This document shows positions 45,845 through 55,632 of a DNA stretch of 64,000 nucleotides, piece by piece. Location: NCBI RefSeq assembly GCF_004014855.1, contig NZ_CP034930.1, forward strand, positions 2,771,716 through 2,835,715, read 5' to 3'. Made by a program: the position numbers and the translations under genes. The first letter of the stretch is position 1, and each line of letters starts with the position of its first letter. The DNA is from Apibacter raozihei (GTDB lineage Bacteria; Bacteroidota; Bacteroidia; Flavobacteriales; Weeksellaceae). The notes under the pieces were generated by a model that saw only the letters and a list, made by a program, of their open reading frames with translations, was not told the origin of the DNA and searched no databases.

Positions 45845-47020
45845 TTATAAATTTGCTGTCCATCCTTGCGCCCAGGTAGGAATAGCTGTTCCATTTCCGG
45901 CTCCGGTTGCTGTATTATCAACAGTATATGCATTCGTAACATTTACTACAGTTTTGTCTGATTTTTTTCCACTGGACTCTGTTGTAATATTATCAAATTT
46001 TATTTTGGTTATTTTTAATGAGCCAGTGGCTACATTGTCCAAAGTAGAATCATGTTCGATATCCACTCCGGTTGAAAATCCGGATACAACGATATTCTCG
46101 AAACTTCCTTTAGTACCGTATCTGAGTTTTAAAGCTTGCGATTCACTTCCTGCTGTTGCCCCTATAAATGTAGCATTTTTAATTGTAGGATTTGAAACGG
46201 GAGCCGCTAGTTCATTAACCTGACTGTTATCAGCTTCTACTCCACGATTACCCGTACCATCGGTTCTTCGGGTCGTATATATATATTCACTGGTACCTGT
46301 CCATCCTTCCGTATAATCAAAAGCATCATCCTCATTACCATTAGAAACAATATGATAAGCATTAACAGTTCCACCAAAAAATTCAATACCGTCATCATTT
46401 CCCTGATAGATTTGTACATAATCAATGGTTGTTCCGTTACCTACTCCAAATAAAGATAAGCCATTAAATTCCTTTTCTGAATTAAAAGCAGCTCCCGAAT
46501 ATTCAATTCGGCAATATTTAATAGAGCCTGAGTTATCACTAACACTGGTTCCTCCGTATGTCAAAGAAGCTACCTCAGAAGTTGCTGTTCCATTACCTAC
46601 ATTGATAGGAGCTCTACCACATAAAACCAGACCTCCCCAGTCACCACCTGCCGGAGTCGTATTACCTGAAGTAAAGACTACCGGTGCAGAGGCCGTTCCG
46701 TTAACAAAAATTTTACCCCCCTGAGCAACAGCCAGGTAGGAAGAAGTTCCTCCGGTTGCTTCAATTCGAGTACCCGCTGGTATTTCCAAAGACGCACCAT
46801 CTCTTATCGTAAATCCTCCGGTCAGCTTATAAACTTTAGATGGATCTAATTTTGCTTGTTGTCCGGACTTTAGTTCTCCTTTAAAATTAGATGGGTCTAT
46901 AGTCACCAATTGTGGAGTAGCAATGTTTTCATTTTTACTATCATCGCTCCCGCATGATATAATTGTTGACGAAACTGCTCCTAAACCCAATAAAAATTTG
47001 ATAATAGTTTTACTTGCCAT
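45845..47020 (-). CDS. Surface lipoprotein with parallel beta-helix-like repeats, TonB-receptor partner
   Basis: 391 residues. Lipoprotein signal with Cys23 (STIISCGSDDSKN); the Ser-Asp-Asp after the Cys fits surface exposure. The rest is Gly/Thr/Asn-rich and repetitive in the manner of a right-handed beta-helix: SLEIPAGTRIEATGGTSSYL, GGKIFVNGTASAPVVFTSG, GDWGGLVLCGRAPINVG, IDYVQIYQGNDDGIEFFGGT, GNEDDAFDYTEGW. Members of this family occur beside TonB-dependent receptors in Flavobacteriia. It follows the receptor gene by 30 bp and ends at the strong terminator, so the two form an operon. It probably helps capture the receptor's ligand at the cell surface; ligand unknown, possibly a phosphorus source given the neighbours. 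Confidence 0.82.
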   Translation of the reverse strand: MASKTIIKFLLGLGAVSSTIISCGSDDSKNENIATPQLVTIDPSNFKGELKSGQQAKLDPSKVYKLTGGFTIRDGASLEIPAGTRIEATGGTSSYLAVAQGGKIFVNGTASAPVVFTSGNTTPAGGDWGGLVLCGRAPINVGNGTATSEVASLTYGGTSVSDNSGSIKYCRIEYSGAAFNSEKEFNGLSLFGVGNGTTIDYVQIYQGNDDGIEFFGGTVNAYHIVSNGNEDDAFDYTEGWTGTSEYIYTTRRTDGTGNRGVEADNSQVNELAAPVSNPTIKNATFIGATAGSESQALKLRYGTKGSFENIVVSGFSTGVDIEHDSTLDNVATGSLKITKIKFDNITTESSGKKSDKTVVNVTNAYTVDNTATGAGNGTAIPTWAQGWTANL

Positions 47021-47050
47021 AATGTTTTGATTTATTTTTATTTAATTAGC

Positions 47051-49783
47051 TTAAAATTGTTGTGATAAACTTAATCCGAAATATCGTCCTTTATCATATG
47101 ATCTCTGAGTTATATCTCCGGCAATGGTTTTTTGTTTTCTTTCATATTTAGGATTTAACAGATTTTTAGCTGTAAATCCTAAGGAAGTATCTTTAGATAA
47201 ATTAAATTTAAGAGTAGCGTCCAGTAAATGCAGCTCCTGTTCAACAAGATTTCCTGTAAGATTATAGCTTAAGGCATAAATGTTACTTCCTACATAAGCA
47301 TAAGAAATAACCATATCCATAGACATTCTTCCCATTTGCTGGTTATATCCCAGATTAACATTAGCTAAAAAATTAGCTGCACCCTGTAAATCATCCTTTT
47401 TTTTATCAAAAGATGCATTAATAAAACCGTTTGTTTCCCTTTCAATTTTTCCCGAATTCAGATCAGATTGGGTTTTCATTACAGTAGCATTTAGAAAACT
47501 ATATATTTTACCTGTTGAAAATTTTATAAGATCCTTTCGAATTTCTATCTCTGCTCCATAAACATAGGCATTATCGCCTACGTTGGCGTATGATATCTCA
47601 TTAGCTGAAGATGATAAGGTTAGCTTAGCTATTGGATTTTTAATATATTTTCCAAATGCAGTTAAAGATAGCACCTCTCCCGATTTAGGAAAAAGTTCCC
47701 ATTTCAAATCAAAATTATAATTATCCGATGGATATAAATACGGATTTCCCATTCGTATTTCAGTCACATCTTCATAATAAAATGGTGCCACCTCTATAAA
47801 CTGAGGCATAGTATATGTTTTCGAAAAAGCCATACGTAAATTATGATTGGGAGTTAATGAGTATTTTAAGTTTAAAGAAGGCAGGAATTTGGTCTTTTCG
47901 AGCTTCATATCTTCAGTACTCACACTTAAGTTGGTATCCCAGTTAATCTTTTGATTAACATTCTCAGCTCTTGCACCTGCCTGAACCGTGAATCTATCTG
48001 AAAGTTTATAAATAATGTTAACAAATCCTGCATGAGTGATCTGTGTTCCTTTGAATTCACTGGGATTTAATGCTCCCGGGGTAAATATATTTCCTCTGAA
48101 TGTTCTCATGATAAAAGAACCGGACTCAAATCCCGACTGATTAAAAAAAGAATCAAAATTATTCACATCAGCAAACATTTCCATGGTAGGAATTTTAAAA
48201 TTAATTTGAGTAGCTTCAAATTTTCTTTCCTTGCTTTTTCCCTGATATCCCAGACTTATTTTATTTTCTCTATCACTTCCAAAAAAATAATAAAGTGATG
48301 CCCCGCCTGTGAATTCATTATCTTTAAGCTTGTCAAAATATCGATTCTGATCTGAATCTGAATTACTGATAAAAATGGAATTTCCTGATAATTCAGATGT
48401 TTTCGTTGTTGTTTGCTGTCTGTCCGGATTTTTACTATCTAATATATTGTATGCAACATTCCAGTCAGCCTCTACTCTATCTTTAAATTTATGACTACCC
48501 AGCAATTGGTTTACCCATAAAGACGATAATTTATATTCTGCTCTCCGTATAACTCCCGTTGCATCTTCTGCCAGATCTTTAATATACCCTTTCATAACTC
48601 GGTTGGTCTGATCCGAAGAGTTTACAAATAATGAATGGTAACTGATTTTATTTCTTTGATTGATTTTATATATGATATTGGCCATACCGGTCGTATTGGT
48701 TGAATATTCATACTTTTCGGAAGTTAAATCTTTAAGTGCATTTCCCTGGGCATTTAAGGTTTTTTCTATACCTTTACTATACACATAATCATTATCAAAA
48801 GATAAAGTTGCAGATAAAGATAACTTACCTTCCGAGCCTAAAGAAAAGCTTTTTCCTGCCTCCAGATTTAATCCTGAATCAAATGGATTTCTAATATTCT
48901 TCCAATTCCATGAAGTTGAGAAATTATAACCGGATAGAGCCTGAGAAGGTATATGGGTATTCTTAAAACCCCAGAAATTAGTTCCGTCTTTTTGCCAGAA
49001 TTTATCCTGAGCTATAGCCTGAGTATTCACTCCGGAGTTCAGTCCTAATTTTACATAACCTTTTGCTTTAGGCTCTTTAGAGACAATATTGATATTAGCG
49101 CCAGCTACGTCTCCAAACATGGGTGATGAAAAAACCTTTTCTAAACTAATGTATTCAACAATACCTGTCTTAAAAATAGACAAATCAATGTTTTTCATAT
49201 CCGGATTGTCGGAGGGAATCGGAAGACCGTTTAAAGTTGTTGAATTATATCTGTCTCCCAACCCTCTGATAAAAATAGTTCCTGTGCCCTCCTGTTTAAA
49301 CGTACCAGTTGCTTTAGCCACAGCAGAAGCAACATCGCCAACTCCTTGCTTGCTAAGTTGTGCAGAAGATACATTCTCAGTAATTTCAACGGACTTTTTT
49401 TGCAATGAAACCAAACCTGTTTCCGTATTTAATGCTGATTGACCGGTAACCACTACTTTTTGAAGAACTTTTTCCTGACTTTCCTGAACCAATTTTACTG
49501 GAAGAATTGTATATTGTTCTTTAGTAACAGTAACTCTCTCCGTTATTTCTTTAAATGTAGAAGATGTAAACTCCAGTGTATATTCTCCAGGCTCTATTTC
49601 CAGCTGATAATTACCAGAAGCATCTACTTGTGTAAAATAATCCGTTCCCTGAACAAAAATATTGCAATCGGTAACTGCACGATTCGTATTATCTGTTACT
49701 TTACCACGTACACCTTGTTGAGAATATAAAAAAACTGAATAAATAATTAATAGAAAAGAAAGAATGGGTTTTGTCTTCTGCAT
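47051..49783 (-). CDS. TonB-dependent outer membrane receptor with carboxypeptidase-regulatory domain
   Basis: 910 residues. Signal peptide (MQKTKPILSFLLIIYSVFLYS) followed by a CarboxypepD_reg-like beta-sandwich (VRGKVTDNTNRAVTDCNIFV to ILPVKLVQE). The plug domain follows (SVEITENVSSAQLSKQGVGD, GTIFIRGLGDRYNSTTLNGL, PSDNPDMKNIDLSIFKTGIV), then the 22-strand barrel, including LKYSLTPNHNLRMAFSKTYT and MGNPYLYPSDNYNFDLKWEL, ending in a short strand with terminal Phe (GRYFGLSLSQQF). It imports a ligand using TonB energy. Codon use is less AT-rich than in the polysaccharide operon. It lies directly downstream of the pst-pho operon behind a terminator. Confidence 0.94.
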   Translation of the reverse strand: MQKTKPILSFLLIIYSVFLYSQQGVRGKVTDNTNRAVTDCNIFVQGTDYFTQVDASGNYQLEIEPGEYTLEFTSSTFKEITERVTVTKEQYTILPVKLVQESQEKVLQKVVVTGQSALNTETGLVSLQKKSVEITENVSSAQLSKQGVGDVASAVAKATGTFKQEGTGTIFIRGLGDRYNSTTLNGLPIPSDNPDMKNIDLSIFKTGIVEYISLEKVFSSPMFGDVAGANINIVSKEPKAKGYVKLGLNSGVNTQAIAQDKFWQKDGTNFWGFKNTHIPSQALSGYNFSTSWNWKNIRNPFDSGLNLEAGKSFSLGSEGKLSLSATLSFDNDYVYSKGIEKTLNAQGNALKDLTSEKYEYSTNTTGMANIIYKINQRNKISYHSLFVNSSDQTNRVMKGYIKDLAEDATGVIRRAEYKLSSLWVNQLLGSHKFKDRVEADWNVAYNILDSKNPDRQQTTTKTSELSGNSIFISNSDSDQNRYFDKLKDNEFTGGASLYYFFGSDRENKISLGYQGKSKERKFEATQINFKIPTMEMFADVNNFDSFFNQSGFESGSFIMRTFRGNIFTPGALNPSEFKGTQITHAGFVNIIYKLSDRFTVQAGARAENVNQKINWDTNLSVSTEDMKLEKTKFLPSLNLKYSLTPNHNLRMAFSKTYTMPQFIEVAPFYYEDVTEIRMGNPYLYPSDNYNFDLKWELFPKSGEVLSLTAFGKYIKNPIAKLTLSSSANEISYANVGDNAYVYGAEIEIRKDLIKFSTGKIYSFLNATVMKTQSDLNSGKIERETNGFINASFDKKKDDLQGAANFLANVNLGYNQQMGRMSMDMVISYAYVGSNIYALSYNLTGNLVEQELHLLDATLKFNLSKDTSLGFTAKNLLNPKYERKQKTIAGDITQRSYDKGRYFGLSLSQQF

Positions 49784-49820
49784 CGTAAATTTTTATGCAA
49801 AGAAATACGTACTATATTAA

Positions 49821-49853
49821 TTAGTCATTACAAAAAGATAAAGATTTAGTTAC
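49821..49853 (-). promoter_or_regulatory. Degenerate Pho-box-like repeats upstream of the TonB receptor
   Basis: On the minus strand GTAACTAAATC (plus 49843-49853) and GTAATGACTAA (plus 49821-49831) lie 22 bp apart, i.e. two 11-bp steps with a weak middle unit. The first matches the pstS-box unit TTAACCAAATC at 9 of 11 bases. It is 38 bp upstream of the receptor start. Confidence 0.35.
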
Positions 49854-49879
49854 AAAAAATAAGATACTATTTTTTTGAC

Positions 49880-49912
49880 TAAAAAACAAAAGACTGTGAA
49901 ACACAGCCTTTT
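49880..49912 (-). terminator. Terminator of the pst-pho operon
   Basis: AAAAGACTGTG (49888-49898) and CACAGCCTTTT (49902-49912) form an 11-bp stem with a 3-nt loop. On the minus-strand RNA the one mismatch becomes a G-U pair and the hairpin is followed by a U run. It lies 27 bp after the phoR stop. Confidence 0.8.
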
Positions 49913-49938
49913 AAAATATAAATTTAACAAATAAAAAA

Positions 49939-51666
49939 TTACTTTTTCAATGTGAATAAGAATTCCAAACCTCCATGATTATGCTTTTTAACGTGAATTT
50001 CACCGTTATGCAACAATATTGCATTCTTAACTATAGAAAGTCCCAATCCTGTTCCCCCGCTATTACGGGTTCTCCCTTCATTAACACGGTAAAACCTTTC
50101 AAAAAGACGATTTAAATGCTTTTCTTCCACTCCCTCTCCGGTATCATAATAAGAAAAATACACAAAATTGGAATCTTCCATATAATTACTGATGTGAATT
50201 TCAATATTTTCTCCTCCATAATTGATTGTATTTTCCATAAGATTCTGAAAAACAGAATACAACAAAGTATAATTCCCATTAACCTTCAAATGTTCATCAA
50301 TAGAAATTTTAAGTTTTATCTTATGTCTCAATAAGCCATCCATCAGATTTATTCTTACTTCATTGATTAGCTGAGATATATTTACAAATTCTTTTTTAAA
50401 CAAATTTCCTGCCTCTTCCATTTTACTGATTAAACTAATATCATCAATTAAATGAGATAAGCGAACCGATTGTAAAAATGCTCGGTTTATAAATTGTTTT
50501 TGTTTATCCAACGGAAGATCCTGTTCTTCCAGAGTTTCCAGATAAGCCCGTATACTCGCCACAGGAGTACGAAGTTCGTGAGTGATGTTATTAGACATTT
50601 CCTGCTTAATCAAACGCGTCTTTTCCGATTTGGTAATATCTTTAATAATTATTTCAAAGCTTTGGTCCTCAAACTTAATGGTTTGCAATGAAAAAACTTT
50701 TTTACCCTTATTAATCTGTACTAAAAAATGATTTTCCTTATTATTTTCGTCTAAAATAAAGGCTTTGATTGGAAAAAATAGTTCATGATCAAATAGTAAA
50801 CTTACATCAAGAATCGGATCATCAACAATAAAATTTAAATATTGAATAAACTGCGAATTTGAATATATACTTTTTAAATCCGGATTAAAAATACAGACAC
50901 CTTCATTCACATATTGAAAGTGAAGGATTAATTTTTCTCTCTCCAGTTCAATCTCCTGTTTGCTTTGTTCTTTTTGTTTAACTATAGCCGCAAGTTCCGT
51001 TCCTATTTCCCCCAAATCATCATCAGGAAAATGAACATTTTCCGGAATGCTTTTTCCATTTTTAACATCAATAACATAATTCTTTAAACGAATAATAGAT
51101 TCGTTAAAACGATCAGATACAAAATTCAATAAAAAAAGAACAATGATAAACATACCCAGTGTCAGGTATAAAAAAACATTGTCGGCTTTAAAAAATTTTT
51201 CCGTCTGAATATTATAAGGTAGTGCTACACGAACAAAATACTGGTTGTATGATGAAGCATAGTACATATACTCCTCCCGTGTAGAAGTTGACATGCGTAC
51301 ATTAGATCCCTTCCCCTGAAAAATAGCTTTTTGAATTTCGGGCCTTCTGAGATGGTTTTCCAGTGTTTTAACGTTTTGTACATCATTGTCGAACAATACA
51401 TCTCCTTTTTTACTGATCACCGTTATTCTTATCTGCTTGGGCAACAATTGAGACAATTCCTGTAATCTGTCTGAATTTCCTTCCAGAAGCTTTTCGTGAA
51501 GAATATACGAATTAATAACATTAGCATAACTCTCTAATGTTGTTTCGATTGTCTGGGTTTTATAATTTTTTTCTTTTTTTCTTTCAAAAAGCACCAGAAT
51601 TATAGTGAATAGGGCAAAAATGGCAAAAAAGTAAAAGAATATGCGCTGTTTATAAGATAATTTCAT
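49939..51666 (-). CDS. phoR: PhoR-like sensor histidine kinase
   Basis: 575 residues. Two membrane segments (about 9-27 and 164-183) bracket a ~135-residue periplasmic domain, followed by a HAMP-like linker, a PAS-like region (~245-340) and the kinase core. The phospho-accepting His is near residue 363 in SNNITHELRTPVASIRAYLE; the ATPase domain has NLMENTINYGG (N box), YDTGEGVEEKHLNRLFERFY (G1/F box) and SGGTGLGLSIVKN (G2). Being the last gene of pstSCAB-phoU-phoB, it is the phosphate-limitation kinase. A large periplasmic domain is unusual compared with E. coli PhoR. Confidence 0.93.
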   Translation of the reverse strand: MKLSYKQRIFFYFFAIFALFTIILVLFERKKEKNYKTQTIETTLESYANVINSYILHEKLLEGNSDRLQELSQLLPKQIRITVISKKGDVLFDNDVQNVKTLENHLRRPEIQKAIFQGKGSNVRMSTSTREEYMYYASSYNQYFVRVALPYNIQTEKFFKADNVFLYLTLGMFIIVLFLLNFVSDRFNESIIRLKNYVIDVKNGKSIPENVHFPDDDLGEIGTELAAIVKQKEQSKQEIELEREKLILHFQYVNEGVCIFNPDLKSIYSNSQFIQYLNFIVDDPILDVSLLFDHELFFPIKAFILDENNKENHFLVQINKGKKVFSLQTIKFEDQSFEIIIKDITKSEKTRLIKQEMSNNITHELRTPVASIRAYLETLEEQDLPLDKQKQFINRAFLQSVRLSHLIDDISLISKMEEAGNLFKKEFVNISQLINEVRINLMDGLLRHKIKLKISIDEHLKVNGNYTLLYSVFQNLMENTINYGGENIEIHISNYMEDSNFVYFSYYDTGEGVEEKHLNRLFERFYRVNEGRTRNSGGTGLGLSIVKNAILLHNGEIHVKKHNHGGLEFLFTLKK

Positions 51667-51698
51667 TAAATTAGGTTCTTAAGTACAATTAAAATATT

Positions 51699-52388
51699 TT
51701 ATTTCATTGAAAAACTATATCCGTATCCCGTTTTGTTAACGATCAGCTTACCATAGCTACCAATCTTTTTTCTGAGTCTGGCAATATGCACATCCACAGT
51801 ACGTTCCAGTACAAACTCATTGTTCCTCCATACTTTATTCAGTATCTCTGCACGTGAATGAATCTTATTTTCATTTTTAAGCAGGAAAACAAGAATTTCA
51901 AATTCTGTTTTAGTTAAATCAACCGTGTTTTTATCAATTGTAACCTGTTTAGTTTCAAGATTTACTTCCAGACCATCAATCGTTACCATATTGCTCTCCT
52001 TTTCAACAAGTACCGGCTTATCCGATCTTTTAAGCACACTTTTGATCCGGGCCACTACCTCTTTGATTGAAAAAGGTTTGGTAATGTAGTCATCACCTCC
52101 GATTGAAAAACCCGTTAACATATCATTTTCCGTATTTTTTGCGGTAAGAAAAATAATTGGTACCTGATTTTTAGACTTTCTTAATTTTTCGGCCATTTTA
52201 TATCCGGACATTCCTTCCATCATAACATCCAGAAGAATCAGCTCATGACTGGAATCAAATATTTCCAGAGCCTCTTCCGCAGATTCCGCTAAATCCACCT
52301 TAAAACCTTCACTTTCCAGATTAAACTGTAAAATTTCACGAATATCGGTTTCGTCTTCAACAATCAGTATAGTGGGAACAGTTTCCAT
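51699..52388 (-). CDS. phoB: PhoB-like response regulator
   Basis: 229 residues, OmpR/PhoB subfamily. The receiver domain has the acidic pocket (VEDETD, residues 10-15), phospho-accepting Asp54 (LILLDVMMEGMSG), the Thr switch (PIIFLTAKNT) and Lys in DDYITKPFSIKEV. The winged-helix DNA-binding domain includes VDLTKTEFEILVFLLKNENK and VLERTVDVHIARLRKKIG. It should bind the tandem 11-bp repeats in front of pstS. It is 32 bp upstream of phoR and 15 bp downstream of phoU. Confidence 0.95.
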   Translation of the reverse strand: METVPTILIVEDETDIREILQFNLESEGFKVDLAESAEEALEIFDSSHELILLDVMMEGMSGYKMAEKLRKSKNQVPIIFLTAKNTENDMLTGFSIGGDDYITKPFSIKEVVARIKSVLKRSDKPVLVEKESNMVTIDGLEVNLETKQVTIDKNTVDLTKTEFEILVFLLKNENKIHSRAEILNKVWRNNEFVLERTVDVHIARLRKKIGSYGKLIVNKTGYGYSFSMK

Positions 52389-52403
52389 AATGCTCTTTCT
52401 AGG

Positions 52404-53081
52404 TTATTTTTTATGTCTTATATCTCTTCCTTCAGTCAAATAAATGGCTGATTCGGCAATATTGGTTGCACCGTCACCGATACGCTCAAGATTCTGATTA
52501 ATAGAATTTATAATCAAAAGATTTTCAATATCGGTTCTGGCCAGGATTTTATCGGAGAAAGTTTCCTGTAAGTTACTATTTATTTTATGAAATAAGGTAT
52601 TCACCTTTTTATCCTCTCTAATAATTTTATAGGCCAACACATTGTCATGAGCTGTAAATGAAATCAGAGCATTCCGAACCATTTCACTCACAATTTCCAG
52701 CATTTTGCTGAGCTCTTTTTTAAATTCCGAAAAATTGGTAACGGCACTATCATTATAATCCTTGATAAAATGAATGATGTTTAAAAGAATATCACCGATT
52801 CGTTCCAAATTGGTAGTCATATCCTGATAAGCTATAATTCTTCTAAGGTCTTCCGCCAGCGGATTAAAAGTAAATATCGTGAATACCACTTCCTCACGTA
52901 TTTTCATCTCCAGCCGGTCAATAATAATTTCATTTTCCCGTCCTTCTTCGTACAGTTCATTGATCTGGTGGTTATCCAAAAGTTTTTTGGTAATCTGAAT
53001 CTGAGTTAATACCGTTTTGGATATCAATTCAAAATCGTTTTGCAGAATTTCTAACTGTTTAATTTTTATATTTGTCGGCAT
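52404..53081 (-). CDS. phoU: Phosphate signalling protein PhoU
   Basis: 225 residues of two three-helix bundles. Each repeat has the E/D-x3-D metal-ligand pattern: TTNLERIGDILLNIIHF in the first and NQNLERIGDGATNIAESAIY in the second. PhoU links the Pst transporter to PhoR and represses the regulon when phosphate is sufficient. Position between pstB and phoB fits exactly. Cytoplasmic. Confidence 0.95.
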   Translation of the reverse strand: MPTNIKIKQLEILQNDFELISKTVLTQIQITKKLLDNHQINELYEEGRENEIIIDRLEMKIREEVVFTIFTFNPLAEDLRRIIAYQDMTTNLERIGDILLNIIHFIKDYNDSAVTNFSEFKKELSKMLEIVSEMVRNALISFTAHDNVLAYKIIREDKKVNTLFHKINSNLQETFSDKILARTDIENLLIINSINQNLERIGDGATNIAESAIYLTEGRDIRHKK

Positions 53082-53101
53082 ACTATCAACTTGTTTTATA
53101 A

Positions 53102-53884
53102 TTAACTAAATACTCCTGTAAGATAATCTTCTGTTCTTTTATGTTTAGGCTTGGTAAACATTTGTCTGGTTGAATCGTATTCTACCAGTTCACCTAAATA
53201 CATGAACATAGAATTATCGGAAATTCGGGCAGCCTGAGACATATTGTGAGTAACCACCAATATAGTATATTCTTTTTTAAGTTCCAACACCAATTCTTCC
53301 ACACGGTTAGTTGATATCGGATCCAGAGCAGACGTAGGTTCATCCATCAACAGAACTTCCGGTTTCAATGCCAGTGCCCTGGCAATACACAAACGTTGCT
53401 GCTGGCCACCGGATAGAAAAGTTCCCCTTTTATTAATGGAGTCTTTAACTTCATCCCACAATGCCACATCCTGCAAACTTTTTTCAACAATTTCTTCTTT
53501 TTCCGATTTTTTAAGTTTAATACCGTTTAAACTATATCCCGCCAGCACATTTTCCAGAATACTCATCGTAGGAAATGGATTAGGTCTTTGAAAAACCATT
53601 CCGGCCATTCGCCTTACTTTCATAGGATTCATATCAAAGATATTTTCACCTTTAAGAATAATTTCTCCGGTTGTTTTTATGCTGGGATATAATTCATGCA
53701 TTCTGTTAATGGCTCGTAAAAGCGTACTTTTTCCGCATCCCGAAGGCCCCATGATTGCAGTAATTGTATTTTTGTTCACTACGGCATTAACATTTTCTAC
53801 GGCATTTTTTCCCGGAACGTAAGAAACGCATACATTTTTTAATTCCAGAATCGGCGTATCATGATTAATTACTGAATTTTCCAT
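53102..53884 (-). CDS. pstB: Phosphate ABC transporter ATP-binding protein
   Basis: 260 residues. Walker [10 protein letters not shown] at residues 46-54, the PstB-specific [19 protein letters not shown] around the Q loop, ABC signature [17 protein letters not shown], Walker [14 protein letters not shown], and H-loop [14 protein letters not shown] are all present. Family-typical length. Its start overlaps the end of pstA by 16 bp, so production is coupled to the membrane subunits. Confidence 0.97.
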   Translation of the reverse strand: MENSVINHDTPILELKNVCVSYVPGKNAVENVNAVVNKNTITAIMGPSGCGKSTLLRAINRMHELYPSIKTTGEIILKGENIFDMNPMKVRRMAGMVFQRPNPFPTMSILENVLAGYSLNGIKLKKSEKEEIVEKSLQDVALWDEVKDSINKRGTFLSGGQQQRLCIARALALKPEVLLMDEPTSALDPISTNRVEELVLELKKEYTILVVTHNMSQAARISDNSMFMYLGELVEYDSTRQMFTKPKHKRTEDYLTGVFS

Positions 53885-54738
53885 TTTTTAGAAATACTTT
53901 TTGCTGTTAGGTTGATAACCAAAATAATTAATAATAACAATAAAGATGAAGACCAGACCAGGTCTGATAAATTAGGATCATTATAAAATTCCCAGATTAA
54001 CAGAGGTATGGAGCTGGTGGGTTTTGTAAAATCCCAGTTCACTATAGAGGCACCTAATGCGGTAACCAATAGTGGTGCCGTTTCACCCATTACCCGTGAA
54101 ATAGCCAGCAATATCCCTGTGAACAAGCCTCCAAAGGCAGAGGGTATTAATACTTTAAATACCACATTTACATACGAACCACCCAGGGCCAGTGCTGCCT
54201 CTTTAAGAGTAACGGGAAGCATCCGGATACTTTCTTCGGTAGAACGGATAATCATAGGGAGCATCATAATGGATAGAGCCACACTCCCGGCTAATGCCGA
54301 ATAAGAATGCATCGGACGTACTACCCAGATATACACGATAATACCCACAACAATAGAGGGAATTCCCTGAAGCAAATCTGTTAAATTACGAATCAGGTTA
54401 GCAAAAAAACTGTTTTGTTTTTCCGCCAGGTAAACCCCTGCAAAAATCCCTATAGGAATAGATATGACAATGGCAATACCTAAAATTAAAAGTGTCCCGG
54501 TAATTCCATTTAATATACCGCCGGGAATTAAATCATCGCTCATTTTTGCCAGCATGGCATCCATAGAAGTCGGAGCCGTTTCGGTAAATAAGCTGAGGTT
54601 AAATTGCCGATATCCTTTTTTTAAAAGTTCCCAAAGAATTAAAAATAAAGGAACCATAGCCAGAAAAGAGAAAATACAAATAATATAAAAGAAAAATTTG
54701 CTTTTCAGTTCCCTGTATTTTATACTGGATGTAAACAT
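53869..54738 (-). CDS. pstA: Phosphate ABC transporter permease PstA
   Basis: 289 residues with six hydrophobic segments. The ABC permease EAA loop reads [20 protein letters not shown], with [20 protein letters not shown] after it, and the [20 protein letters not shown] start of the permease domain is typical of PstA. It pairs with PstC in the inner membrane. It overlaps pstB by 16 bp and starts 3 bp after pstC. Confidence 0.96.
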   Translation of the reverse strand: MFTSSIKYRELKSKFFFYIICIFSFLAMVPLFLILWELLKKGYRQFNLSLFTETAPTSMDAMLAKMSDDLIPGGILNGITGTLLILGIAIVISIPIGIFAGVYLAEKQNSFFANLIRNLTDLLQGIPSIVVGIIVYIWVVRPMHSYSALAGSVALSIMMLPMIIRSTEESIRMLPVTLKEAALALGGSYVNVVFKVLIPSAFGGLFTGILLAISRVMGETAPLLVTALGASIVNWDFTKPTSSIPLLIWEFYNDPNLSDLVWSSSLLLLLIILVINLTAKSISKKWKIQ

Positions 54739-54741
54739 GGT

Positions 54742-55593
54742 TTAAGCTTTGTTAATTAATTTCATACTGTATTTAGCTATAAAATTGATGACAGCCGTTA
54801 TCAAAAACAATAACAGGCCAATCGCAATCAGCGAGCTCAATTTAAGACCGTCTGCTTCACCGAACTGGTTGGCAATAATACTGGCCATGGTATTTCCAGT
54901 ACCTGTTATTCCGGTAGGAATGGCATTTGTATTACCAATCAGCATAGTTACGGCCATGGTTTCCCCCAAGGCTCTTCCCAATGCCAATATATAGGAAGTA
55001 AGAATGCCTGAACCGGCAGCCGGAAGACTTACCCGGGTAACTACCTCCAGGCGGGTGGCTCCAAGGCTGTAAGCTGCTTCTTTAAGTTCATTGGGAACCA
55101 TAGAAATAAATTCCGCACTTAGAGACGATGCATAAGGAATAATCATAATAGCCAGCACAATAGATGCCAACAGCACACCAAAACCGGTATCGCTGAACCC
55201 TAAATCAACCAAAACAGGACAAACTACATAAAACCCCCATAATCCGTAAACTATGGAGGGAATACCTGCAAGCAGATCCACTATTGAACTGACTACTGTC
55301 GATATCTTTTTTCCCCGGAAATATTCCCCGTTAAACAAAGCCACCGGTAAAGAAAACAATACACAGAAAGCTAAAGCCAGTACAGAGGTCATAAGGGTTC
55401 CTGATATAAATGATAAAGCACCATATTTATCTGTTTTAGGATTCCAGGAATCTGAAGTAAGAAATTTGAAAAATCCTATTTCGGAAAATGTTCGTAAACT
55501 CTGGCTGATTAGAGCGTATACAATACCCGCAGTTAACAGCAGTATGAGAAACGAGGCTAAAAATAATACTATTTTAAATAATCTATCTTTCAT
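54742..55593 (-). CDS. pstC: Phosphate ABC transporter permease PstC
   Basis: 283 residues, six hydrophobic segments. KFLTSDSWNPKTDKYGALSF is the conserved PstC N-terminal motif with the permease domain starting right after it, FISGTLMTSVLALAFCVLFS. The EAA loop is MVPNELKEAAYSLGATRLEV and ALGRALGETMAVTMLIGNTN is a further PstC hallmark. It follows pstS after 39 bp. Confidence 0.97.
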   Translation of the reverse strand: MKDRLFKIVLFLASFLILLLTAGIVYALISQSLRTFSEIGFFKFLTSDSWNPKTDKYGALSFISGTLMTSVLALAFCVLFSLPVALFNGEYFRGKKISTVVSSIVDLLAGIPSIVYGLWGFYVVCPVLVDLGFSDTGFGVLLASIVLAIMIIPYASSLSAEFISMVPNELKEAAYSLGATRLEVVTRVSLPAAGSGILTSYILALGRALGETMAVTMLIGNTNAIPTGITGTGNTMASIIANQFGEADGLKLSSLIAIGLLLFLITAVINFIAKYSMKLINKA

Positions 55594-55632
55594 TATATCA
55601 GAACTTGACAGTTATAGATAGTTTTTGTTTTA

